DNA of 64,000 nt from the NCBI GenBank assembly GCA_934149305.1, contig CAKPEF010000003.1:62001-126000 (forward strand). The letters run 5' to 3'. The notes beneath the pieces were generated by a model, which was not told where the DNA came from, did not search any database, and saw only the letters and a list, made by a program, of their open reading frames with translations. Numbering within the stretch: position 1 is the stretch's first letter; every line of letters starts with the position of its first letter. This document shows positions 56,045 through 64,000 of the stretch, piece by piece. The position numbers and the translations under genes are program-made. The stretch is from an uncultured Clostridia bacterium. GTDB lineage: Bacteria; Bacillota; Clostridia; TANB77; UBA1234.

Positions 56045-58741
56045 ATGGATCAAAAAAACTGGTATTCAATGTCTTTTGAAGAAGTGGCAAAAGAGCTTGG
56101 CACAAATATAGAAAGCGGCTTAGATTCAGTAGCTATTTCTAAGCTTCATGGCTATTATGGAAGTAATGAAATAACATCAAAAAAGAAAAAAAGTGTTATA
56201 AAGATGATAATAGAGCAATTTAAAGATTTTATGATAATTGTTTTACTTCTCGCAGCACTTGTTTCTGGATTAGTTAGTAAAGAATTTACCGATTCGGTAA
56301 TAATCTTAATAATAGTTGTTTTAAATGCTGTAATTGGCGTGATACAAGAGTTAAAGGCACAAAAATCTTTAGACGCATTAAAAAATCTTAGTGCTCCAAC
56401 ATGTAAAGTAATAAGAGAAGGAAAAATAGAAACAATCAGTTCAAAAGAACTTGTACCAGGAGATATAGTAATATTAGAGACAGGTGACTATGTTCCGGCA
56501 GATTTAAGACTAATAGAAGCTGTTAATTTAAAAATACAAGAAGCAGCACTTACTGGTGAATCTGTTCCAGTTGAAAAATCTGTGTACACAATAGACAAGA
56601 AAGATGTAGGGATTGGAGATAGGACAAACCTAGCATTTTCAAGCAGTATGGTGACATACGGAAGAGGAAAGGGAATAGTTACAGCGATAGGAATGGATAC
56701 AGAAGTAGGAAAAATAGCAAAGATGTTAGATTCTGTGGATGAAAGCGAAACACCATTAAAGAGAAGACTTGAAGCTTTAGGCAAAACATTGGGAATAGCG
56801 GCTCTTGTTATTTGTTTAGTAATTTTTGCAGTTGGTTCGCTTGTTCATGGAAAGGACTTGCTATCAATGTTTATGACAGCGGTAAGCCTTGCGGTTGCAG
56901 CAATACCAGAAGGATTGCCTGCAATATCTACAATTGTACTTTCAATAGGCGTTCAAAGAATGGTAAAAAGAAATGCTATTATAAGAACACTTCCATCAGT
57001 TGAAACACTTGGTAGTGCGACGGTTATATGTTCAGATAAAACAGGAACATTAACTCAAAATAGAATGACAGTCGAAAAAATATTTTATAACAATGAAACA
57101 TTTGATGCAAAAGAAAAATATAACAATGTAGATGACCATTATGCATTATTATTAAATTCAATGATACTTTGTAACGATTCAAAAATAGCACAAAATGGCA
57201 ATGAATATAAAGTTACCGGAGACCCTACAGAAACAGCACTTGTAGACTTAGGAATAAAAAGTAACTTCATAAAAACAGAAATAGAAAATTCAAATAAAAG
57301 AGTTGAAGAAATTCCATTTGATTCAGAAAGAAAGCTAATGACAACAGTAAACAAAAATGGAAACAGTTTAATGGTTTATACCAAAGGTGGAGTAGATGAA
57401 TTGCTTGCACGTTGTTCTAAGATTTTGTTAGATGGAACCCCAGTGGCTATAACAGAAGCACACAAAGACTATATAAGAAGAGTAAACGAAGAACTTGCAA
57501 CAAATGCTCTGAGAGTACTTGCAATGGCATATAAGAAGATAGATAGTGTTCCAAATAAAAATGAAATAGCAACATTAGAAAATGACCTAGTATTTATAGG
57601 AATGGTTGGAATGATAGACCCAGCAAGACCAGAAGTAAAAGAGGCTGTTCATAAATGTAAGACAGCTGGTATAAGACCTGTAATGATAACAGGAGACCAC
57701 AAAATAACAGCTGTGGCAATTGCAAAACAAATAGGAATATTAAATGATGGAGATAAAGCAGTCACAGGGGCCGAGCTAGAAAAAATGTCAGATGAAGAAC
57801 TTGCAAAGAATGTAAAAGATATATCAGTATATGCGAGAGTATCACCAGAACATAAAGTAAGAATAGTAAAAGCTTGGCAATCACATGGCGAAGTTGTAGC
57901 AATGACAGGTGATGGCGTAAATGATGCACCAGCATTAAAAACAGCAGATATAGGTGCCGCAATGGGAATTGTCGGAACAGATGTGGCAAAAGAGGCTGCA
58001 GATGTAGTACTAACAGATGATAACTTTGCAACAATAGTATCAGCAGTTGAAGAGGGAAGAAGAATATATGATAACATATTAAAAGCAGTAGCATATTTGT
58101 TATCATCAAACATAGGTGAAATAATAACATTATTTGTAGGAACAATGCTAGGTTGGGCAATCGAGCCACTAATGCCAATACACATATTATGGATAAACTT
58201 GGTAACAGATAGCCTTCCAGCACTTGCACTTAGCGTAGATCCAGCAGAAGAAGATATAATGGAGAGAAAAGCTAAGAAAAATAAAAACATATTCACAAAA
58301 GGCATGATATGGAGAATAGTATATCAAGGTATAATGGTTGGAGCAATCACGCTTCTTGCATTTTGCATAGGCTGTGGCTTCAAATTTGATGCATTAGTAG
58401 ATGCAAATGGAGAAATAACAAATGTAGGCAAAACAGCACAAACAATGGCTTTTGCAGTGCTTGCGATGTCACAATTGACTCATGTGTTCAATTTGCGTTC
58501 TAATAAAAAATCGATATTTAAAGTTGGACTATTAACAAATAGAACATTGATAGGTGCAACGCTAATATCAATGCTATTGATGATAATCGTTTTAAATGTA
58601 CCGTTCTTGCAAAATATATTTGAAGTAACACAACTACCACTAAACGACATAGAATTAGTAACACTTTTAATAATATCACCAGTAGCAATAGTTGAATTAT
58701 TTAAAGCATTTAAAATAAACACGTTAAAAGACGAAGAATAA
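56045..58741 (+). CDS. P-type calcium-transporting ATPase
   Basis: About 898 residues; start 56045 after GGAGGG. P2A-type ATPase: N-terminal cation ATPase domain, TGES (ALTGESVPVEK), PEGLPA in M4, phosphorylation site CSDKTGTLTQNRMT, KGGVDEL nucleotide region, MITGDHKITA and the hinge TGDGVNDAPALK, then six C-terminal membrane helices. Resembles SERCA/PMR1-like bacterial Ca2+ pumps that remove Ca2+ from the cytoplasm. The ion is inferred from the family. Confidence 0.93.
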   Translation: MDQKNWYSMSFEEVAKELGTNIESGLDSVAISKLHGYYGSNEITSKKKKSVIKMIIEQFKDFMIIVLLLAALVSGLVSKEFTDSVIILIIVVLNAVIGVIQELKAQKSLDALKNLSAPTCKVIREGKIETISSKELVPGDIVILETGDYVPADLRLIEAVNLKIQEAALTGESVPVEKSVYTIDKKDVGIGDRTNLAFSSSMVTYGRGKGIVTAIGMDTEVGKIAKMLDSVDESETPLKRRLEALGKTLGIAALVICLVIFAVGSLVHGKDLLSMFMTAVSLAVAAIPEGLPAISTIVLSIGVQRMVKRNAIIRTLPSVETLGSATVICSDKTGTLTQNRMTVEKIFYNNETFDAKEKYNNVDDHYALLLNSMILCNDSKIAQNGNEYKVTGDPTETALVDLGIKSNFIKTEIENSNKRVEEIPFDSERKLMTTVNKNGNSLMVYTKGGVDELLARCSKILLDGTPVAITEAHKDYIRRVNEELATNALRVLAMAYKKIDSVPNKNEIATLENDLVFIGMVGMIDPARPEVKEAVHKCKTAGIRPVMITGDHKITAVAIAKQIGILNDGDKAVTGAELEKMSDEELAKNVKDISVYARVSPEHKVRIVKAWQSHGEVVAMTGDGVNDAPALKTADIGAAMGIVGTDVAKEAADVVLTDDNFATIVSAVEEGRRIYDNILKAVAYLLSSNIGEIITLFVGTMLGWAIEPLMPIHILWINLVTDSLPALALSVDPAEEDIMERKAKKNKNIFTKGMIWRIVYQGIMVGAITLLAFCIGCGFKFDALVDANGEITNVGKTAQTMAFAVLAMSQLTHVFNLRSNKKSIFKVGLLTNRTLIGATLISMLLMIIVLNVPFLQNIFEVTQLPLNDIELVTLLIISPVAIVELFKAFKINTLKDEE

Positions 58742-58861
58742 GAAAAAGAGTATTTAGAAAACAAGGATTTTTAGTTTGAAAGCTTTTAAAATGCTAAGCA
58801 AATATGTGATGCAATTAGTTATAAATGAAAAAATTTACCAAGTTTTTGTTATATAAAATAA

Positions 58862-58892
58862 TAGGAGGAGAACATAATAAGCTCTCCTCCTA
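58862..58892. other. Hairpin after the ATPase gene
   Basis: TAGGAGGAG / CTCCTCCTA arms; the U-rich side is on the minus strand, so as a plus-strand terminator it is imperfect. Confidence 0.45.
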
Positions 58893-58919
58893 AAAAATTC
58901 GCAAATTGCAAAATAAATA

Positions 58920-58949
58920 TTGACAGATTAGATAAAAATGTGCTAATAT
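58920..58949 (+). promoter_or_regulatory. Promoter of tRNA-Leu
   Basis: TTGACA (58920-58925), 18 bp, TAATAT (58944-58949). Confidence 0.8.
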
Positions 58950-58969
58950 TAAAAATGTCGAAACGACAT

Positions 58970-59053
58970 GCGGGTGTGGCGGAACTGGCAGACGCGCTAG
59001 ACTTAGGATCTAGTGTCACAGACGTGGGGGTTCAAGTCCTCTCACCCGCACCA
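58970..59053 (+). tRNA. tRNA-Leu (TAG)
   Basis: 84 nt with GCGGGTG/CACCCGC acceptor stem, anticodon loop CTTAGGA (TAG), long variable arm and encoded CCA. Confidence 0.95.
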
Positions 59054-59096
59054 AAAAGACTGTTTTAGAATGAAAATTCTGAAACAGTCTTTTTTA
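59054..59096 (+). terminator. Terminator after tRNA-Leu
   Basis: AAAGACTGTTTTAGAAT / ATTCTGAAACAGTCTTT with T run. The rest of the gap to 59344 is AT-rich with no clear gene. Confidence 0.9.
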
Positions 59097-59344
59097 GCTT
59101 TTGTAGATATGGCAATGGTTTGCTTCTAACCTTCCATGTTTTGTGTTTATTTCGTAATTCCCTTATTTATATCGTATTATAAAAATTTTGAACTCTTGAC
59201 AATACTTATGTTGAAAAGTAAAATAAATTTGTTAGTATTAGAAGCTCAGTATTTATAGCAATGTGAATGAGAAAATATAAAAACTTGAATTATTGTAATA
59301 AATTATCCCAAATGCTTCAAAATAAATATAAAAGGAGAGTAAAA

Positions 59345-59587
59345 ATGAAATATACTTATGAAACAAATGGAACATGTTCAAGAAAAATTGAATTTGAAAT
59401 AGAAAATGGAATAGTTAAAAATGTAAGATTTACAGGAGGCTGTAATGGAAATTTAAAGGCTGTAGCAGCTCTTGTGGAGGGACAACCAAAGGAAAAGGTT
59501 ATTAAATTATTAAAGGGAATAAATTGTGGTACAAAAGGAACATCTTGTGGAGACCAATTAGCAAGAGCTTTGGAAGAGGTAAAATAA
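59345..59587 (+). CDS. TSCPD-domain protein (TIGR03905 type)
   Basis: 80 residues; start 59345 after AAAGGAGAG. MKYTYETNGTCSRKIEFEIE, FTGGCNGNLKAVAALVEGQP and CGTKGTSCGDQLARAL match the TSCPD domain, also found at the C-terminus of adenosylcobalamin-type ribonucleotide reductases. As a free domain its function is not established; a metal- or nucleotide-related role is assumed from the conserved Cys residues. Confidence 0.85.
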   Translation: MKYTYETNGTCSRKIEFEIENGIVKNVRFTGGCNGNLKAVAALVEGQPKEKVIKLLKGINCGTKGTSCGDQLARALEEVK

Positions 59588-59648
59588 GTTTTGAGTATAG
59601 CTTTTGTGGAACGGTAGTAGGGTGAATAAAGGGAAAATAAAATACTAG

Positions 59649-59677
59649 TTGACAAATTATGTTAAGCACCGTATAAT
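59649..59677 (+). promoter_or_regulatory. Promoter of the MYG1-like gene
   Basis: TTGACA (59649-59654), 17 bp, TATAAT (59672-59677): a perfect consensus. Confidence 0.9.
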
Positions 59678-59802
59678 ATCATTTGTATGCATATTTTTTT
59701 AGTTGTTTCTATTCTTTTATTAACATGGTTGAAATGATATATACCATTAGTTATAAAATATATTAGAAACAACACATAATTTAATTCTAGGAGGATAATG
59801 TT

Positions 59803-60714
59803 ATGGAAAACATTATTATTACGAAGAACTCCGCAGAAGCTCAGGTTGTAACTCATGGAGGTGTGTTCCATGCAGATGAGGTAATGGCAGTTGCCATTCT
59901 TTCGGAAATTTTCGGCCGGGAGATGAAGGTCTCAAGGGTCTTTAAGGTTCCAAATGACCTTCCCGATGGCACTATTGTACTCGACATTGGTGGAGGTAAA
60001 TATGACCATCATCAGCGTGGAGGAAATGGCGCAAGAGAAAACGGCGTACCGTACGCTTCGTGTGGACTTATCTGGAGAGAGTTTGGTAAAGAACTCTTGA
60101 AGGAGGTCGAAGACGTAGAAAACGTATGGCGGCTGATTGATGAGCAGTTGATATCTGGTATCGATGCAATTGATTGCGGTGCAATACCAAGATGTGAAGC
60201 TGTGGTCAAGCCTATGACGATTTCTACTATCATTTCAAGTTTCAATCCTGCATGGGACAGCACAGAAACACCGGATGAGGCTTTTGTAAAGGCCGTTGAC
60301 GAGGCAAAGAGAATCTTCGATAGGCTTCTGTCGAATACTATTTCAAAGGTTAAAGCCATTGGAATAGTTGAGGCGGCGATCGAAAATTCCAAAGACCATA
60401 TTATGGTTCTAGAGACTTTCGTGCCGTGGCAGGATGCGTTGTTTGCTTCTGTTAATCTCGAGGCAGAAGAAATACTTTTTGTAGTATTTCCTTCAATTCG
60501 TGGCGGTTACAATTGGCAAGCTGTTCCTGAAAGCGCTGGTAGCTTTTTCACTCGCAAGTCTACACCTAAAGAATGGTGGGGAGCTTCGGAAAAAGAACTC
60601 CAAGAATTGACTGGGGTTGATGACGTTACATTTTGTCATCCTAATGGTTTTCTTGGATCTGCAAAGTCTAAGGATGGAGCAATCCGACTTGCAAAACTTG
60701 CAATCGAAGCCTGA
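59803..60714 (+). CDS. MYG1 family metal-dependent hydrolase-like protein
   Basis: 303 residues: VVTHGGVFHADEVMAVAIL at the N-terminus and DIGGGKYDHHQRGG with the metal-binding DHH, plus the C-terminal GVDDVTFCHPNGFLG; all match the MYG1/UPF0160 family (DHH-like 3'-5' RNA exonuclease in mitochondria; bacterial role unknown). Codons are distinctly less AT-rich than the neighbours, with CGG as Arg at 59917 and 60130. It has its own perfect promoter, AGGAGG, and two terminators. Likely horizontally acquired. Confidence 0.85.
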   Translation: MENIIITKNSAEAQVVTHGGVFHADEVMAVAILSEIFGREMKVSRVFKVPNDLPDGTIVLDIGGGKYDHHQRGGNGARENGVPYASCGLIWREFGKELLKEVEDVENVWRLIDEQLISGIDAIDCGAIPRCEAVVKPMTISTIISSFNPAWDSTETPDEAFVKAVDEAKRIFDRLLSNTISKVKAIGIVEAAIENSKDHIMVLETFVPWQDALFASVNLEAEEILFVVFPSIRGGYNWQAVPESAGSFFTRKSTPKEWWGASEKELQELTGVDDVTFCHPNGFLGSAKSKDGAIRLAKLAIEA

Positions 60715-60722
60715 TATTCTGC

Positions 60723-60806
60723 AAAGAGAGCATTCATTATGAATGCTCTCTTTGTTATACATAGAATACCTCTCAGCTCATTTGTTATGCTGAGGGGTAT
60801 TCTTTT
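60723..60806 (+). terminator. Two tandem terminators after the MYG1-like gene
   Basis: First AAAGAGAGCATTCAT / ATGAATGCTCTCTTT (60724-60754); second GAATACCTCTCAGC (60764-60777) / GCTGAGGGGTATTC (60789-60802) with T4. Confidence 0.85.
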
Positions 60807-60856
60807 ACATTATTTAAAAATAATCAAAAATGAAAATAAAAAACTTTTAATTTTTC

Positions 60857-61952
60857 CTATCTTACCCTTAGTATATATGTTATTTCGCTTATATTTCTTG
60901 TTGCAGAGGTTGTAAGGCCAGCATACTTTATGCTTGAATTAGAACCACAGTTATACACTTTTATACTTACATTATTTCCACTTGTAGTGTAAGAGCTAAA
61001 AATTTCAACATGCCCAGGACTTACTAAAATATCTCCTGCCTTTGCTTTTGATAAATCTACATTTGAAGTTCCTTTTGAAGATACTACTGATAAATAGCTA
61101 TTTCCACCGCTTGCACCTATACTTGCAAAAGTACTACTGTTTCTTTGATAGTTAAAATAATTTTGCATACTTGTTTTGCCGTTTATTAAAGCATATTCAT
61201 AAAGAACCCATGAAACATAAGAACTACAGTCTACGCAGTAGCTACCGTTATATAGCTTGCTTTTATCCATTGGGATAGTTCTAGCGCCTGTAGCAAGGCT
61301 ATAAACAAAGTTATTTTGAGAAATGTAAGATTTACAAGCTTTAGCTATTCCAGTAATAGATTTATTTTTCCTAGAAAATGTAGGTAAAGAATTTGACGGT
61401 GTTACAGTATTTGCTTGATTTGTAGACAAATATTTTGAATAAATATATCCATAAGAATTGTTGTGTTTTGCGTATGCCCAACCATCCTTTCTGATTTGGT
61501 AAACATACACTTTGGTGTTCTTACTTAAAATTCCCTTGCTGTAATAAGATGTGCTAGGACCTTTTCTAAAGTTAACACCGGTTGTTACATATCTGTATGC
61601 ATTTATTGTGCTTGAAGAACTAGGAGATGCTGAAGTGTTTTTTAGTGCACTACGAGTTTTTGCTCCAACAATACCATCAGCTACAAGTCCTTTACTCCTT
61701 TGAAAATTAATAACAGCATTGTATGTCTTTGTACCAAATATGCCGTCAACAGATAGGTTATGGCCGAGAATGATTTAGCATATCTTGAACCCACTTAACA
61801 GAGTTGCCACTTGAACCTTTGCGCACTAATACGGTTGGTTCAGCATAACTGCTAGAGTAACTTGCCATAGAGATATTAGTTAAACATGCCAAGAATAAAA
61901 AAGAAAATGCAAGTGTCAGACATGTTAATAACTTAAGTTTTGTATTTGACAT
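60857..61952 (-). CDS. Secreted NlpC/P60-type peptidoglycan hydrolase, with a +1 C at 61766
   Basis: The start at 61952 has AGGGGG before it. A signal peptide (KLLTCLTLAFSFLFLACLTN) is followed by a peptidoglycan-binding domain (VRKGSSGNSVKWVQDMLNHS), interrupted by an extra C at 61766 before GGC. Skipping it gives GHNLSVDGIFGTKTYNAVIN, completing the domain, then an SH3-like domain (NAYRYVTTGVNFRKGPSTS) and an NlpC/P60-like catalytic domain (Cys in YCVDCSSYVSW, His in SPGHVEIF). Total ~364 residues. Unshifted, the frame stops after two codons. Probably cleaves wall peptides. Confidence 0.85.
61763..61766 (-). other. Candidate recoding site C-GGC (NlpC/P60)
   Basis: TCT-C-GGC-CAT on the minus strand; the only site with GGC instead of GGA. 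Confidence 0.65.
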
Positions 61953-62059
61953 AATAAAAACCCCCTTCGTTAGTCTTAGTCTCGTACAATATAATTGTAA
62001 CACTATGAATAAGCGGATGTGAACCTGAAATATTTGCCATAAATAGGAATAGAAATCAC

Positions 62060-62088
62060 TTGACATAATGCAAACGAGATAGTATAAT
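62060..62088 (+). promoter_or_regulatory. Promoter of the 62140 gene
   Basis: TTGACA (62060-62065), 17 bp, TATAAT (62083-62088): perfect consensus. Confidence 0.88.
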
Positions 62089-62139
62089 TTTGTATGTTCG
62101 CAAATTAACAATGATATTTTTCAAACAATGGAGGAAATA

Positions 62140-62646
62140 ATGACTGACGCTCTTTATGAAAGTGTTGTAAATGGCGGTGAATATGATTTGGAGGCGGCTT
62201 TAAAACATAATAGAAGTGTATATTTGGCAAAAACTACAGCAAGGCAAATGCTGGAAATCGAAGAACAATTTGTTGAAAAAGAGAAAAAAGGTTGTTCTAT
62301 CAATTATGCTTTGGCACTTCTTTCAAAAATGAGAAAAGCGGGGCATGAAGAATCGTATCTTGCAATTACATTGAAACATAATAAAGAAAATGGTCTAAAA
62401 ACGAAATGCTATGCTACGGTGTACTATCGTAAAAATGGCGCTTGGTATATCGCAGATCCTATGGCTGATATTGAGGAGAAAAATCAGCAATTTAAGTATA
62501 AAGCGATACCAATAAGATTGTATAGAAAAATCAATGAGGAGGTAAGGATTTTTGATCCTAATGGAATAAGTGGTGATTATGAATTCTATGGAGAGTTCAT
62601 GAATAGACCAGCGCTTATTCTACTGGACCCTCATCATTACCACTGA
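62140..62646 (+). CDS. Transglutaminase-like accessory protein, unusual triad
   Basis: 168 residues; start 62140 set by GGAGGA. GCSINYALALLSKMRKAGHE (Cys ~49-50 on a helix), a strand with KCYATVYYRKNGAWYIADP and a final Asp give the C...[H]...D order of a transglutaminase-like fold, but the usual His of the strand (H-A-W-V-E) is replaced here by Cys/Tyr. This fit is by pattern only. Stand-alone with its own consensus promoter and terminator. Function unknown. Confidence 0.5.
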   Translation: MTDALYESVVNGGEYDLEAALKHNRSVYLAKTTARQMLEIEEQFVEKEKKGCSINYALALLSKMRKAGHEESYLAITLKHNKENGLKTKCYATVYYRKNGAWYIADPMADIEEKNQQFKYKAIPIRLYRKINEEVRIFDPNGISGDYEFYGEFMNRPALILLDPHHYH

Positions 62647-62653
62647 AAGAAAA

Positions 62654-62697
62654 AAATAGACTCTAATAGCGTAAAAAACTATTGGAGTTTATTTTTA
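62654..62697 (+). terminator. Terminator after the 62140 gene
   Basis: AAATAGACTCTAATAG pairs with CTATTGGAGTTTAT, followed by T run. Confidence 0.8.
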
Positions 62698-62778
62698 TCT
62701 TTTTTAAGAATCGTTGAAAAAATATATTAAATATAATAAAATTAACGATGTAAATAAAAAGAAAAAAGGAGACTGCCT

Positions 62779-62856
62779 ATGAAAAAAATCATATTTGCCA
62801 CAGGCAATCCAACTAAAGCCAAAAGATTTTCAAATGGACTTGCAAAGCATACATAG
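62779..62856 (+). pseudogene. Truncated RdgB/HAM1-like fragment
   Basis: AAAAGGAGAC precedes ATG. The 25 codons MKKIIFATGNPTKAKRFSNG... match the conserved N-terminus of RdgB/HAM1-type inosine/xanthosine triphosphate pyrophosphatases (FATGNPTKAKR), then stop. Nothing resembling the remainder follows. A decayed gene start with an intact ribosome-binding site. Confidence 0.6.
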
Positions 62857-62943
62857 AAGTTTATTAAAACTTGCAAGTAAGATGCGAAAAAATAGAATAA
62901 GCAAGATTGGCAAACACAATTTGATTAAAGAGAGGTAGTAAAA

Positions 62944-63423
62944 ATGTTAAAAGCAATTGTATATGAAAGTAGTACAGGTCATACTAAGCAATATGCTGAA
63001 ATGTTAAGCGAAAAAATCAAAGTTCCAGCATTAACCGCTAAAGAAGCGAGAAAACAGCTTAAAAGAAACGATGAAATTATATTTTTAGGATGGATAGCGG
63101 CCACTAAAATAAAAGGTCTGGCTAAAGTAAAAAAATACAATGTGAAATGCGTAGGAGCAGTCGGAATATATCCAAAAGAAGATGCATATGTAGCTAGTTT
63201 AGTCACAAGAAACAAATTAGATAAGCCATTATTTTATTTAAGAGGTGGATTGAACTATGACAAATTAGGATACTTTACAAAGAAGCTTTTTATATGGGTT
63301 GGAAAAATGATGGAGATAGACAATAAGCCGGAAAATCAAGAAATGATAAAATTATTTAAGTATGGCGAAAATTTTGTTTCTGAGTCAAACTTACAGCAAA
63401 TCATTGATTACGTAAGAGCCTAA
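62944..63423 (+). CDS. Flavodoxin-domain protein
   Basis: 159 residues. MLKAIVYESSTGHTKQYAEM carries the flavodoxin FMN phosphate-loop motif (S-S-T-G-H-T), followed by EIIFLGWIAATKIKGL (strand 3 region). It resembles the flavodoxin-like family used in protoporphyrinogen-type or short electron-transfer proteins. AGAGAGG precedes ATG. Redox partner unknown. Confidence 0.82.
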   Translation: MLKAIVYESSTGHTKQYAEMLSEKIKVPALTAKEARKQLKRNDEIIFLGWIAATKIKGLAKVKKYNVKCVGAVGIYPKEDAYVASLVTRNKLDKPLFYLRGGLNYDKLGYFTKKLFIWVGKMMEIDNKPENQEMIKLFKYGENFVSESNLQQIIDYVRA

Positions 63424-63431
63424 AACGAACA

Positions 63432-63464
63432 ACCATTGGTTGATATCCCCACTCAACCAATGGT
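63432..63464. promoter_or_regulatory. Perfect 12-bp inverted repeat before the XRE gene
   Basis: ACCATTGGTTGA (63432-63443) and TCAACCAATGGT (63453-63464) with a 9-bp spacer. No direct T run follows. It could end the flavodoxin gene or be an operator for the helix-turn-helix regulator next door. Confidence 0.5.
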
Positions 63465-63519
63465 ATGTAGAGTTTTTTATAGCAATACTTTACACTTAAG
63501 ATAGAAGGAGGGAAATTCA

Positions 63520-64000
63520 TTGGATCAAATTAAAATCGGAAAATTTATAGCAGAATGTAGAAAGAAAAACAATTTAACTCAAATGCAATTGGCAGAAAAA
63601 TTAAACATTACAGACAGGGCAATATCAAAATGGGAAAACGGAAAATCGTTACCTGATTCATCTATAATGTTGGATTTGTGTAGTGAACTAAAAATAAGTG
63701 TAAATGAATTGTTAAGTGGGGAGATGATTGATATGAAAGAACATGACAAAAAGACAGAAGAATTGTTATTAGAGCTTGCAAGTCAAGATGAGCTAAAAAA
63801 CAAAAAATTACTTACAGCAATGTGGATATTGCTAATAGCGAGTACGGTCTTTTACATAGGTCTAGTGCTTCTAGCAGTGCTATTACTAAAAGAGGAATTG
63901 TTAGGTGGAATAATAATAGCTGCTTCAACGATATTTTTTATAGCAGTGTGCTTTATGATGGTAAAAATCGAAGTAGATGCAGGCTATTATGAATGTAAGA
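63520..64000 (+). CDS. XRE-family helix-turn-helix membrane protein (3' end cut by the window)
   Basis: Starts at TTG 63520 with AAGGAGGG seven bases upstream and runs off the window. The N-terminal Cro/C1-type helix-turn-helix (DQIKIGKFIAECRKKNNLTQ, MQLAEKLNITDRAISKWENG) is followed by an acidic linker and at least two membrane segments (~100-122 and 128-148). This is a common Firmicutes membrane-bound XRE architecture. Targets unknown. Confidence 0.85.
   Translation, partial: MDQIKIGKFIAECRKKNNLTQMQLAEKLNITDRAISKWENGKSLPDSSIMLDLCSELKISVNELLSGEMIDMKEHDKKTEELLLELASQDELKNKKLLTAMWILLIASTVFYIGLVLLAVLLLKEELLGGIIIAASTIFFIAVCFMMVKIEVDAGYYECK

Noticed and set aside
57649..58305. Minus-strand ORF (218 codons) inside the P-type ATPase
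   Set aside because: Antisense to conserved ATPase motifs, no initiation signals, low-complexity composition.

Overview
The window is a stretch of AT-rich Gram-positive chromosome, most likely from an uncultured gut-type member of the Clostridia. The evidence is a ctsR-mcsA-mcsB-clpC operon, LexA, MurT/GatD, SLH-domain surface proteins, tmRNA, strong GGAGG ribosome-binding sites, and arginine encoded almost only by AGA. It holds about 60 genes, three tRNAs and tmRNA; most genes lie on the plus strand. No rRNA, CRISPR array, transposase or integrase was seen.

Layout: the 3' end of rarA; two half-size TSUP transporter genes; an exported FAD oxidoreductase; a GNAT gene behind an attenuator; a minimal alaS; a HIT protein; tRNA-Met and tRNA-Tyr; a 7.5-9.4 kb block of stand-alone accessory genes; patatin; an S1 protein; a replication-relaxation-like protein; galE; a VirD4-type ATPase (minus); pth-rng; rpsF-ssb-rpsR; a prepilin; mutS2-like; ssrA (minus); a 3D-domain cell-wall protein; corA; lexA; the clpC operon; a large SLH repeat protein; an O-antigen ligase-like protein. 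An operon at 37.6-44.7 kb holds an acyl-adenylating enzyme, two acyltransferase-like proteins, two B12-binding radical SAM enzymes, a DUF4430 protein and an ECF-type membrane protein. Next come ylxM-ffh-rpsP-khpA-rimM-trmD-rplS, two SG-linker exported proteins, murT-gatD, a sigma factor, a P-type ATPase, tRNA-Leu and several stand-alone genes.

The most striking observation: eight genes (TSUP half 2, patatin, pth, O-antigen ligase, radical SAM 1, murT, gatD, an NlpC/P60 hydrolase) are each interrupted by exactly one extra C immediately before an in-frame glycine codon (CGGA seven times, CGGC once). Skipping that C restores a full-length, family-typical protein every time. In the AT-rich native genes I found CGG in frame only at these eight places. 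CGG does occur as ordinary Arg in five genes, four of them stand-alone accessory genes and the fifth a sigma factor with unusual codon use. This may be a recurrent +1 recoding signal (C-GGN read as Gly) or a systematic sequence artefact; I cannot decide from sequence alone.

Also notable: a dispersed intergenic repeat (about 18 copies, all in the same orientation), a GatD whose catalytic Cys/His dyad is replaced, a minimal AlaRS, B12 uptake-type genes next to B12 radical SAM genes, and an attenuator leader with a 19-codon ORF.
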